NCBI GenBank assembly: GCA_964413185.1 | Contig: CAYPSX010000029.1 | Span: forward strand, 1 to 29,760 | Length of the DNA stretch: 29,760 nucleotides | DNA from: Salinivirga sp964413185 | Lineage (GTDB): Bacteria > Bacteroidota > Bacteroidia > Bacteroidales > Salinivirgaceae | Reading direction: 5' to 3' | Shown here: positions 13,317 to 22,200 of the stretch, piece after piece | How the letters are laid out: every line of letters begins with the position of its first letter | Position numbering within the stretch: the stretch's first letter is position 1 | The notes under the pieces: generated by a model | Databases searched by the model: none | The model's input: the letters and a program-made list of their open reading frames with translations, nothing else | What the model was told of the DNA's origin: nothing | Made by a program: the position numbers and the translations under genes

Positions 13317-14777
13317 ATGATTCTTCAACGCCTCATCATATTAATAACAATAATAACACACTCCGTAACATTATCCAATGGACAGCAAATGTTGGGTTAC
13401 GTGGAGGTTAGCGGCGTTGTAAAAGATGGTTTTCGGCCCCTGCCCAATACTAATATTGAAATATACGCCAATAAAACCCTGTTAAAGATTGAAGCTGTTG
13501 ATATTACAGGGAATTTTGATTTTATTCTGGAACTCAACAGGGAATATCAAATAAAATTTACACGTGAATTTTATGCACCCAAAATTCTTCAATTTAACAC
13601 GAATGTCAGAGAAAATGAATTGGGTATATGGTTTCTGGAGTTTACCGTTGAGCTTTTTCCCGATATTGAGGGGATTGACTTTTCTTTTCTTGAAGAGGAG
13701 CCCGTTGGGAAAATAAGCTATAATCAACAGTACGGTGAGTTTGAACATAATCCGAAATACACCAAAATGATGCATGAAAAAATAGAGTCGCTGTTTGATT
13801 CCTATAACTCCAAACGCAATAATGCTTACGAAAAAACTGTAAAAAAGGCTGATGCTTATCTTAAAGCAAATAAACAAATACAAGCAATAAATTTATATCG
13901 CAAAGCTGCCGTATTAGATCGGGCAAATGAATACCCACAGGAACAAGTTTTTAAAATTGATAAAGAATTAAAAAAACAAATGCCCGGCTATGAAAGATAT
14001 ATTGGTCTCCTCCAAAACGCCGATTCGCTATTTCAACACCATAAGTTCAGGCAGGCAAGGTTCCACTATAACCTTGCATTAGATATTATTGACGAAAGCT
14101 CTTATGCCCAATACAAAGTTGACAAAATAAACAGCCTTCTTCCCAAGTTCGATCCTTCATATTTGCGACTTCAAAAATACCGAACATTTTTAACCAAAGC
14201 AGATCAGTTTGTCAGTGAAATCAAATATGAAAAAGCAATTAAATATTACAACAAAGCACTTTCTATTCAACCAGGCGATACGTATGCCCTTAAACAAATA
14301 CGATTTCTAAAAACTCAGTTGTCCAGAAAACAAGGAAAACAAGAGAAACAAAAAAAATATCGGGAATATATTAATCTTGGCGACCGCTATTTTGAAAACA
14401 GTTCCCTGAGCGCAGCCAGGCTTACATATTTAAAGGCATTGCAGATTGAGCCCAATGAAAAATATCCTCAAGTTCAAATTGAAAAAATCGATCGTATTTT
14501 ATATCCGGAAAAAGCCCGACAAACAGAAAAAGATTTTCCGGGTTTCACAGAAATTGAACGCAACGAATCTTTTTTAAATGAACTGGCAAAAAAATATCCC
14601 AACGGAAAAACAGTTGAATATTATGATTTACCCGGAAAAAAAATCAAACGGGTAATTATTGTCGAAAAAAGACTGGCTACAGAATACCTTGAGGTCAGAT
14701 ATAACTATGGTACGTTCTTTTTCAGGAACGGCCAAAACATAAGCCGTGCTATTTTTATTTCAGAAACGAAATATTAG
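13317..14777 (+). CDS. Exported carboxypeptidase-regulatory-like and TPR-type repeat protein
   Basis: This 486-residue protein has a signal peptide (LITIITHSVTLSNGQ). Next is a carboxypeptidase-regulatory-like beta-sandwich (about 25-105: VEVSGVVKDGFRPLPNTNIE, then IYANKTLL and FDFILELNREYQIKF). Four repeats of about 50 residues follow with the form 'A-D-x-x-(L/F)...Y-x-x-A-I-x-x-Y-x-K-A-L-x-(I/L)-x-P-x-(E/D)-x-Y...Q-I-x-K-I' (e.g. YEKAIKYYNKALSIQPGD). The C-terminal block NELAKKYPNGKTVEYYDLPG, then IIVEKRLATEYLEVRYNYG with FFFRNG, is a terminal domain I recognise from other Bacteroidota TPR envelope proteins. It is probably periplasmic or outer-membrane-associated and may assemble with motility or secretion components, but this is inference. 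It directly precedes smpB. Confidence 0.78.
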   Translation: MILQRLIILITIITHSVTLSNGQQMLGYVEVSGVVKDGFRPLPNTNIEIYANKTLLKIEAVDITGNFDFILELNREYQIKFTREFYAPKILQFNTNVRENELGIWFLEFTVELFPDIEGIDFSFLEEEPVGKISYNQQYGEFEHNPKYTKMMHEKIESLFDSYNSKRNNAYEKTVKKADAYLKANKQIQAINLYRKAAVLDRANEYPQEQVFKIDKELKKQMPGYERYIGLLQNADSLFQHHKFRQARFHYNLALDIIDESSYAQYKVDKINSLLPKFDPSYLRLQKYRTFLTKADQFVSEIKYEKAIKYYNKALSIQPGDTYALKQIRFLKTQLSRKQGKQEKQKKYREYINLGDRYFENSSLSAARLTYLKALQIEPNEKYPQVQIEKIDRILYPEKARQTEKDFPGFTEIERNESFLNELAKKYPNGKTVEYYDLPGKKIKRVIIVEKRLATEYLEVRYNYGTFFFRNGQNISRAIFISETKY

Positions 14778-14795
14778 CCCTCAAAATGTTTTTGC

Positions 14796-14803
14796 TACAT
14801 TTG
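14796..14803 (+). promoter_or_regulatory. -7 box candidate for smpB
   Basis: TACATTTG matches TAnnTTTG exactly and is followed by C. It lies 27 bp before the ATG at 14831 and just past the stop of the TPR-like gene, so smpB probably has its own promoter. Confidence 0.5.
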
Positions 14804-14830
14804 CGGGACAAAATCAGAAAGGATAAGGAC

Positions 14831-15274
14831 ATGAGCATTAACATAAAAAACAAAAAAGCATCATTTGAATACGAGTTTATCGAAACTTATATTGCCGGAA
14901 TACAATTGACCGGCACCGAAATAAAATCGATAAGAAAAGGCAAAGCAAGTATTGGTGAAGCTTACTGTTACTTTTCCAGAAATGAATTATGGGTAAAAAA
15001 TATGCATATTGCCGAGTACAGTTTTGGCAGTCATTTTAACCACGAAACACGCCGTGAGCGTAAATTGCTGCTTCAAAAACGTGAGTTAAAAAAACTTCAG
15101 CGAAAAATTAAAGATAAGGGATTGACAATAATTCCCGTAAGGCTTTTTCTAACAGAAAAAGGTTGGGCAAAAATGAAGATTGCTCTTGCACGCGGGAAAA
15201 AAATTCACGATAAACGTGCTTCCATCAAAGAAAAAGATATGAAGAGGGACATGGAGCGAATCCGAAAATTTTGA
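14831..15274 (+). CDS. smpB: SsrA-binding protein SmpB
   Basis: SmpB binds tmRNA and brings it to stalled ribosomes for trans-translation. The ATG at 14831 gives 147 residues starting MSINIKNKKASFEYEFIETY, matching the family N-terminus; the longer frame from 14786 would add 15 untypical residues and run through the -7 box. Core motifs are AGIQLTGTEIKSIRKGKASI, AYCYFSRNELWVKNMHIAEY, the RRERKLLLQKREL RNA-contact helix and IPVRLFLTEKGWAKMKIALA. The C-terminal tail KRASIKEKDMKRDMERIRKF is basic and helical, as needed to occupy the mRNA path. It is convergent with the gene at 15296. The tmRNA gene itself is not in the window. Confidence 0.96.
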   Translation: MSINIKNKKASFEYEFIETYIAGIQLTGTEIKSIRKGKASIGEAYCYFSRNELWVKNMHIAEYSFGSHFNHETRRERKLLLQKRELKKLQRKIKDKGLTIIPVRLFLTEKGWAKMKIALARGKKIHDKRASIKEKDMKRDMERIRKF

Positions 15275-15295
15275 TACTTCTGCGTTTTTAACTTT

Positions 15296-16564
15296 TTACG
15301 TTTTTAGCTTTTTCTTCTTAGCAGCCGGGAATAGTACATTATTCAATATCAATCTGTAACCCGGCGAATTTGGATGGAGATTTAAATCAGTAGGCGGATC
15401 GCCCACAAAATGTCTATAATCTTCCGGGTCGTGACCACCGTAAAAAGTCCAAAAACCTTTTCCGTGAGTACCATGAATATAACGGGCTTCACCGGCCGTT
15501 TTATTTTCGCCCATGATAAGTACGTCCGGTTTAATCAGCTTTTTATTGTATGAGGTTGTTTGTCCCATGAAGCCTTTGATTACTTCAGTATGATTTTGGC
15601 AAAGCATGGTTGGCACCGGATCCCATTTAGCTGAAAAATCAAACAGTGTAAAATAATCTTTATCTTTATTTACCCGTCTGAGTGAAGTCATATCAATATT
15701 GGAAAACTCGTATTCGCTAATATTCTGGCTTAATGTAAAATCTTTGAATGCCAACGTATTGGAATAATCAAGTTTTTGCTGAAAACCACTTTCGGGCGGA
15801 TCACCATCAAATATTTTGGCGCAAATATCAGTCTTATGAGCTGCCAGGGCAATATCAAAAGAATCGGTACCACTACACATTGAAAATAGAAATCCTCCTT
15901 TATTCACATAGCTTTTGATAGTTTCAACAACTGCCAATTTTAATTTAGATACCTTCTCATAGCCAAGTGACCGTGCTTTTGCCTCCTCGCTGCGTACCTG
16001 ATTCCTGTACCATGCAGTGTGATGATATGCGCTGTAGAACTTTCCGTATTGCCCGGTAAAATCTTCGTGGTGCATGTGCAACCAATCATATTTTTGAAGA
16101 TCGCCATTAATAATTTCGCGGTCGTACACAACATCATAAGGAATTTCGGCATAACTTAAAGCCAGGGTAACAGCATCGTCCCAGGGCAACTTATCCTTTG
16201 GGCTGTAAACAGCAATATTGGGAGCTTTATCAAGTTTCACAATATCCATGTTTACATCGGGTCGTAAAATTTCGTTAACAATCGCATTGCGTTTGGCGTC
16301 TGGGATTACCTGGTATGAAATTCCCCTGATAATGCACTCATCTTCAATTTCTTTTGCCATGGGAAACAAAAAGCTGCCGCCCCGGTAATTGAGCAGCCAC
16401 CATGCAGAAACTTCGTTTTGTAAAGTCCAATAGGTTATACCGTATGCTTTGAGATGATTTTTTTGTTCCTTATCCATAGGAACCAAAATAAACGCTGCCT
16501 GTGCCGATGCAATATAAAATGTCAGCACAAAAAACACAATAATAATTTTACTAATATTTCGCAT
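15296..16564 (-). CDS. Exported GATase-like protein ('asparagine synthetase B'-named Bacteroidota family)
   Basis: The ATG at 16564 gives 422 residues with a signal peptide (KIIIVFFVLTFYIASAQA). The mature N-terminus reads AAFILVPMDKEQKNHLKAYG and is followed by WWLLNYRGGSFLF. The middle has IAVYSPKDKLPWDDAVTLAL, a DWLHMHHEDFTGQYG stretch and a nucleophile-elbow-like GGFLFSMCSGTDSFDIALAA with Cys230. The C-terminal part contains GTHGKGFWTFYGGHDPEDYR. The elbow suggests a class I glutamine-amidotransferase-like (flavodoxin-type) fold. As I recall, family members have been labelled asparagine synthetase B, which the sequence does not support: there is no N-terminal nucleophile Cys and no ATP pyrophosphatase motif, and it has an export signal. 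The real activity is unknown. It is convergent with smpB and follows dnaB on the same strand after about 97 bp. Confidence 0.75.
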   Translation of the reverse strand: MRNISKIIIVFFVLTFYIASAQAAFILVPMDKEQKNHLKAYGITYWTLQNEVSAWWLLNYRGGSFLFPMAKEIEDECIIRGISYQVIPDAKRNAIVNEILRPDVNMDIVKLDKAPNIAVYSPKDKLPWDDAVTLALSYAEIPYDVVYDREIINGDLQKYDWLHMHHEDFTGQYGKFYSAYHHTAWYRNQVRSEEAKARSLGYEKVSKLKLAVVETIKSYVNKGGFLFSMCSGTDSFDIALAAHKTDICAKIFDGDPPESGFQQKLDYSNTLAFKDFTLSQNISEYEFSNIDMTSLRRVNKDKDYFTLFDFSAKWDPVPTMLCQNHTEVIKGFMGQTTSYNKKLIKPDVLIMGENKTAGEARYIHGTHGKGFWTFYGGHDPEDYRHFVGDPPTDLNLHPNSPGYRLILNNVLFPAAKKKKLKT

Positions 16565-16661
16565 ATAAATTTTTCTTGTTGTATTGGTTATCAAACGTAT
16601 GGTAAAGACTTTTGTTTTAAGTTCTGTTTAAAGAAATTATGCAAAAACCAAACCGTTGCGA

Positions 16662-18197
16662 CTAAAACGGCGATTCATCTTCAAACTGATAATTTGCATC
16701 AATGTCTTTACCGGGGTCAGCTTCTTTGGTTTGATTTCCGGGGGCTTCATCGTTTATTTTTGAACCTTTGATAACCCCCTGCCCTTCTGATAAATCGGGC
16801 AAACCGCCTTCATCGTAATCTGCAAAGCGGGCATATTGACCTTCAAAACGCATGCGCACATCGCCGGTGGCTCCGTTCCGATGCTTGGCAATAATAATAT
16901 CGGCCATTCCAAGGCTCGATGTGCCATCATCATATTCGGTAATTCCAAGCATTTCGGGTCGGTGAATAAAAATAACGATATCGGCATCCTGTTCAATGGC
17001 GCCGGATTCGCGAAGGTCAGACAACATTGGTTTTTTTTCGCCCTGTCGTGAAGTAACTGAGCGGTTCAACTGAGAAAGAGCAATTACCGGAACATCCAAC
17101 TCCTTGGCAATGGCTTTCAATGAACGTGAAATAATACTTACTTCCTGCTCACGACTTGCCTGTCCGGCAGCATTCATTAATTGCAGATAATCGACAATAA
17201 TCATTCTAACACCATGTTCGCGTGCCAGTCTGCGACATTTTGCACGAAGTTCGAAAATAGACAGTCCTGGGGTATCGTCGATAAACAACGGAGCGCCTTT
17301 TAGCTGAGGCAAACGGCTCTCGAGTTGTTGCCATTCCCAATCTTCCAACTGGCCGGTTTTTAATTTCTCCTGCTTGATTTCTGTTTCGGTGGCAATCATC
17401 CGTTTCACCAGTTGAATGGACGACATTTCGAGTGAAAAAAACACGATGGGCTTATTGCTCACGGCAACATTCCGTGCTATATTCAAGGCAAAAGCTGTTT
17501 TTCCCATTGAAGGCCGTGCCGCAAGAATCACAAGATCTGATGGTTGCCACCCCGATGTAATGCGGTCTAAGTTGCTAAAACCTGAAGCAATACCACTCAA
17601 TTCATCTTTGTTTTTTGATGCCGCTTCAATTTGGTCGAGTGCATCTTCGACAATACTGCCAATTGGTGAGGTTTGCTTTTTGATGTTGCCCTCGGCAACT
17701 TTGTACATTTCGTTTTCAGAAAAATCAATCAAATCAACCACATCTGTGGCCACATCGAAGGCTCTACGTTGAATTTCGCCTGTTACACGAATCAGTTCCC
17801 GCTGGATGAATTTTTCTGCAACAAGCTTGGCATGATGCTCAAGGTGAGCAATGGAGCCAATACGATAAGTTAACTGAGTAATGTAGTAATCGCCGCCGGC
17901 TTCTTCGAGCTTTTTATTTTTTCGAAGTTTTTCAATAACTGAAACCATATCGACCGGCTCATTCTCAGAAGAAAGCTCAACAATGGCTTTAAAAATATGT
18001 TGATGTGCTTCTTTATAAAACGCCTCAGGTTGAAGCAAGTCATAAACCCGGTAAATTGCCTCTTTTTCAAGCAATAAAGCGCCTAAAACCGCTTCCTCTA
18101 TCTCCACTGCATTGGGTGGTACTTTGCCGGCTTCAACGGCCATGTTTTCAACTATTTTCGATGGATTTTCTTTTTTGTTGTAGTCTTTCTTCGCCAT
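16662..18197 (-). CDS. dnaB: Replicative DNA helicase DnaB
   Basis: DnaB is the hexameric 5'-3' helicase of the replication fork. The ATG at 18197 gives 511 residues. The N-terminal domain reads PPNAVEIEEAVLGALLLEKE and leads to the linker. The RecA-like domain has Walker A AARPSMGKTAFALNIA, the DnaB motif FFSLEMSSIQLVKRMIA, Walker B RMIIVDYLQLM, IALSQLNRSV, the DLRESGAIEQDADIVIFIHR block, and the arginine-finger region AKHRNGATGDVRMRFEG. A C-terminal extension of about 50 residues ends in an acidic tip, FEDESPF, like an SSB tail. There is no intein. It is divergent from ispE, and a TACCTTTG -7 box lies just upstream of the ATG. Confidence 0.97.
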   Translation of the reverse strand: MAKKDYNKKENPSKIVENMAVEAGKVPPNAVEIEEAVLGALLLEKEAIYRVYDLLQPEAFYKEAHQHIFKAIVELSSENEPVDMVSVIEKLRKNKKLEEAGGDYYITQLTYRIGSIAHLEHHAKLVAEKFIQRELIRVTGEIQRRAFDVATDVVDLIDFSENEMYKVAEGNIKKQTSPIGSIVEDALDQIEAASKNKDELSGIASGFSNLDRITSGWQPSDLVILAARPSMGKTAFALNIARNVAVSNKPIVFFSLEMSSIQLVKRMIATETEIKQEKLKTGQLEDWEWQQLESRLPQLKGAPLFIDDTPGLSIFELRAKCRRLAREHGVRMIIVDYLQLMNAAGQASREQEVSIISRSLKAIAKELDVPVIALSQLNRSVTSRQGEKKPMLSDLRESGAIEQDADIVIFIHRPEMLGITEYDDGTSSLGMADIIIAKHRNGATGDVRMRFEGQYARFADYDEGGLPDLSEGQGVIKGSKINDEAPGNQTKEADPGKDIDANYQFEDESPF

Positions 18198-18217
18198 AAT
18201 CGCATTATTTTGGAACA

Positions 18218-18225
18218 CAAAGGTA
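18218..18225 (-). promoter_or_regulatory. -7 box candidate for dnaB
   Basis: Read on the minus strand this is TACCTTTG, an exact TAnnTTTG match, ending 20 bp before the dnaB ATG at 18197. It also argues against the longer dnaB start at 18218, which would lie inside the box. Confidence 0.55.
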
Positions 18226-18290
18226 ATGTTATTCCCCGACTGAAAATTAAACTTTGTACATTAAAAAATGAACAATTTAATGACAATTCA

Positions 18291-18298
18291 TAAATTTG
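18291..18298 (+). promoter_or_regulatory. -7 box candidate for ispE
   Basis: TAAATTTG matches TAnnTTTG, 30 bp before the ispE ATG at 18329. The dnaB and ispE promoters therefore share a divergent region of about 130 bp. Confidence 0.45.
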
Positions 18299-18328
18299 AC
18301 TGTTGAAAAATAATGAAAAATTAATGTA

Positions 18329-19171
18329 ATGGTTGTTTTCCCCAATGCCAAAATAAACCTTGGCCTCAACATAAAATACAAGCGCCCCGATGGTTTTCAC
18401 GAACTTGAAACAGTAATGTATCCAATAAAACTTACAGATATACTTGAAATTATTCCGGCCAAAAAAACATCGCTGCATCTTTCCGGGAAAGCTTTTGGCG
18501 CTTGCAAAACAGAAGACAATCTAGTGTATAAAGCCTGGCAACTGCTTAATGAAAAAATAAAAATACCGAATGTTGAAATTCACCTGCACAAAAACATACC
18601 GAGCGGAGCCGGTCTTGGCGGCGGTTCTTCCGATGCTGCATTCACCATCACGGCTTTGAATAAAATGTTTGAACTTCAGCTTTCCGACAATGAAATGGAA
18701 ATATATGCCGGTAAACTGGGAAGTGACTGCGCATTTTTCATACGAAACCAACCTGCACTGGCACTGGGTCGCGGCGAAAAATTGAACCCGATTCCTGTCG
18801 ATTTAAAAGGTTTTTACCTTGCGATTGTTGTACCTGACATTCAAATTTCGACTGCTGAGGCATACAGAGGTGTGCGGCCAAAAAATCAAGAAACACCAAT
18901 CCAAAATATCATTAAAAAAACAGTGCGCGATTGGAAAAGATCGCTTTTCAATGATTTTGAGCCACACATTTTTCAATTACATCCGCTGCTGGCCCGAATA
19001 AAAGAGCTTTTGTACGAAAAAGGTGCCGTTTATGCCAGTATGAGCGGTAGTGGGTCGGCTATGTATGGTATTTTTGAGCAAAAAACCGACCTGGAAAATC
19101 AAAACTACTTTAAAACACTCATTTCTGAAGAAAAAGTATGCTCAGTATCAACTTATAAAATTGATGAATAA
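18329..19171 (+). CDS. ispE: 4-diphosphocytidyl-2-C-methyl-D-erythritol kinase
   Basis: IspE phosphorylates the 2-hydroxyl of CDP-methylerythritol with ATP in the non-mevalonate (MEP) isoprenoid pathway. The 280-residue GHMP kinase begins MVVFPNAKINLGLNIKYKRP with the Lys-Ile-Asn-Leu substrate motif and the RPDGFHELETVMYPI block. The ATP-binding glycine-rich loop is IPSGAGLGGGSSDAAFTI, with KLGSDCAFFI following. The C-terminal GHMP motif is VYASMSGSGSAMYGIF. All catalytic elements are intact. It is a single gene, divergent from dnaB and ended by a hairpin at 19196-19227. It shows that this organism makes isoprenoids by the MEP route. Confidence 0.96.
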   Translation: MVVFPNAKINLGLNIKYKRPDGFHELETVMYPIKLTDILEIIPAKKTSLHLSGKAFGACKTEDNLVYKAWQLLNEKIKIPNVEIHLHKNIPSGAGLGGGSSDAAFTITALNKMFELQLSDNEMEIYAGKLGSDCAFFIRNQPALALGRGEKLNPIPVDLKGFYLAIVVPDIQISTAEAYRGVRPKNQETPIQNIIKKTVRDWKRSLFNDFEPHIFQLHPLLARIKELLYEKGAVYASMSGSGSAMYGIFEQKTDLENQNYFKTLISEEKVCSVSTYKIDE

Positions 19172-19195
19172 AAAAAAGCTGATATTATAAGCAAA

Positions 19196-19227
19196 AAAAT
19201 GCAGCTCACATTCGCAAGCTGCATTTT
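19196..19227. terminator. Bidirectional terminator between ispE and the T9SS cargo gene
   Basis: AAAATGCAGCT (19196-19206) pairs with AGCTGCATTTT (19217-19227) around a 10-base loop. A/T flanks on both sides allow it to serve both convergent genes. Confidence 0.85.
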
Positions 19228-19267
19228 CCTGTTTTAGACAATTTATACAGGATTGCTATCCTCAATC

Positions 19268-22200
19268 CTATTCAATTACAATACGCTCGGTAGCTGTTTG
19301 TTCGTTTGACTTGATATTCAGGTAATAAACACCATCAGACAATTCATTCAGGTTAATTGAAGTGTTTCCATTATAAACTCCTGAGGATACATTTTGTCCA
19401 AGTGTGTTAAATATATTAACCTCAAACTTGTTTAGTCCATTTATATTGATTACTCCTTCTGTCGGATTTGGATAAATTGAATAGCTCCGTTTGTTCAGCT
19501 CATGAATATCGGTCAAATTCACATCTATCGTTACATCTTCATTATCAACAGTTACAGTTTCATTTACAGTGCTAAAATTAGTAGCTGTTATTTCGTAGTT
19601 ATACGTGCCATTTTCAACAAAAACGCTGGCAGTACCGTCGGTATCTGTTGTGTAGGTTTCACCGTCAATAGTTATTGCAGCACCCCCGAGCGGTTCTCCA
19701 TCGCCGGTTACATTGAAATTGACATTGGCACCGGTTAGTTCTGAAATGCTCACATCATCTACAAAAAGAATCCATTGAAGCGGGTCACTGAATGAATGAA
19801 AGCCCAGATAATACGCTCCGGATTCTTCCGCTGTAATATCCGTGGTAAATTGAGTCCAATCGCGAACCGTAATATTATCGTCATAAAACAAAGGATCGTT
19901 GAACATAGCAGCAGAAGTATTGTCGCTACCCCACTTCACCTCCAGCTTTTCAAACGTTTCCTCGCCTGCAAAACCAGCTGTTTTGTACCAGAAAGAAAAC
20001 TCATACGTACTACCTGCCTCAAGTTGAACGGGTTTTGAGAAAAGCCAGTCATCGAGGGGTTCATCAAATGAGAATGAAATGATATGCATAGCAACAGAGT
20101 CGCTGTGGGCATTATCTGGCGAATTGTCATTGTTCGAGATTTTATCCCAACAGTAAAATTCAGTCAGATTATTTTCAAGCGACCAGCCAAGCGGATAACG
20201 GAAATTATCTGATGGAAGGTTATGCATTACATAATTATTGAAATCTTCTGTCCACGGTAAATCTACAACCAAAGGATCACTCATTGTGGTAAATGACCAT
20301 GTTGCGGTATTTTGAGCGTCTCCATTATCGTTGTATGCCACAACTTTCCAATAATACGTTGTATTATAATCCATTGCGCCGCTATAAACAAATGCTGTTG
20401 TATCGCCGGTTTCCATATTATCTATAATTTCATTGGCATCTGTAGTTGTGCCTAAAGAAATGCGATAACCGGTTGGCTCTCCGCCTTCGTTTGACCATTT
20501 GAATAACATGTCATTCATGATATCAATATCGATATTTTCGTGTACCGGATAAATGTTTCCGGCTGCCTCCGGTGCGCTTGTATTATCGGTATTTTTCCAT
20601 AAAACATCATCAATTCTGATGCTGGCTATAAGGCTGTCGTTCATGGCATGTGAAAAAGCAATGTAAGGTTTCGTGGTTCCGGCATCAAATTCAACTGTGT
20701 GCTGAGTAAGATCGCTATTTACCAAAATAGTGTCAACAACCTCAAAGCTTGCGGCGTTATACGGATCGTCCAATACGCCCACATAAAGTTTAACCGGTTC
20801 GAAAACATTTTTAACTGCATAAAATTGCAATACATTTGTTCCAAAGTCAGTTACGCCGGGTAAAATGGCCATTAAGGGATGGGCATATTCATCGCTGTTG
20901 TACAAGCGAAGCACATTAGGTGCTGAGTTATATTCACTTGAAGTTCCTTGCTCAACAGCCACAAAATGGAATTGGTTATCAGGATCGCTTATTTGGGACC
21001 ATGCGGCGGGGAGATCACCTGCACTTACATCATCAAAATACTCGTAAATAGATGTAAGTGGCTCAGCTCCAACACCTGAAACTATAAGTTCATTGGAACC
21101 GGCAAAGTTACCTTCAATTTCAAAAGTTAATGCGCCCGAATAAGAAGTTGCATCAGTAGGCATGAAATAAATATCAGCAGTATCTGTTGCTCCGCCTGAA
21201 ATAGTTCCGGTGTATGTGGTTTCGAAACCGGCAATTGTTGAAACGCCTGTAATTACAAGGTCGTTAGTCAGGTTATTGTTGGTAATGGCGATTTGGGTTT
21301 TTCTTTGACCACCTACGCAAATATTGCCAAAATCTATGGACGTTGGATTCAAACTTATTTCCGGATCATCGGTTATTTGTTTAATTTCAATATTATCGAG
21401 ATAAACATTTTGTGGACTACTGTTTTCATCAACAATTTTATATACCCAACGGAAATAAGTATTGTTTCCAGCAAAATCTGTAAGATCGATCAATTCCTGT
21501 TGATAGGCATCCTGAGCAGCTACGGGAGAAAGGCTTGTAATGTTTACCCATGAATTTCCGCCATCTACAGAGCCCTGAAAATAGCATGAATCAACTCCGG
21601 CGACCTTGTCTCCGGCCAGTTCGCTGCCATTAAACCAAAAGAACTTTATTTGAGAATTGGCAGGCAGATTAAATCGGGGAGTACGAAGTTCATATTCCTC
21701 ATCTTGTGTCAAACTAAAAGGAGAAATATATGCACACGAGTCGCCATTTTGCGGGTATGTTTCAACTGCATTCCACGAACCTGTAGCTTCTGTCCAATTC
21801 CAGTCGCTTTCTTCGGGCATATACATTAGAGTAAAGACCACATCATCGCCACCTTCAAAGTCCTGGCTATATGGAAATGCAGAGATAACTTTTTGCGTTT
21901 CGAAACTCCAAACAGGCGATGTGTTTGTTGATGAACCATCACTGGCAACGACTCTCCAGTAATAATTTGTTTTTTGCTCAAGAAGACCACCCGATGGTGT
22001 TGGATCTACGGTATACGTTCCGGCTCCGGTTGCTGTTGCAGCATCGGCAATTAATGCTGATGTTTCCATATTGGTCACGTCTGATTCTGTTGAGGAAAAA
22101 TACACATCATAAGTAGTTGTTGCTTCGTCTAAATCGAAGTTGAGTTCTGTTTCAACATCTACAAACTCCAGGTTTTCAGCCGGGTTAGGATTTGTTGGGG

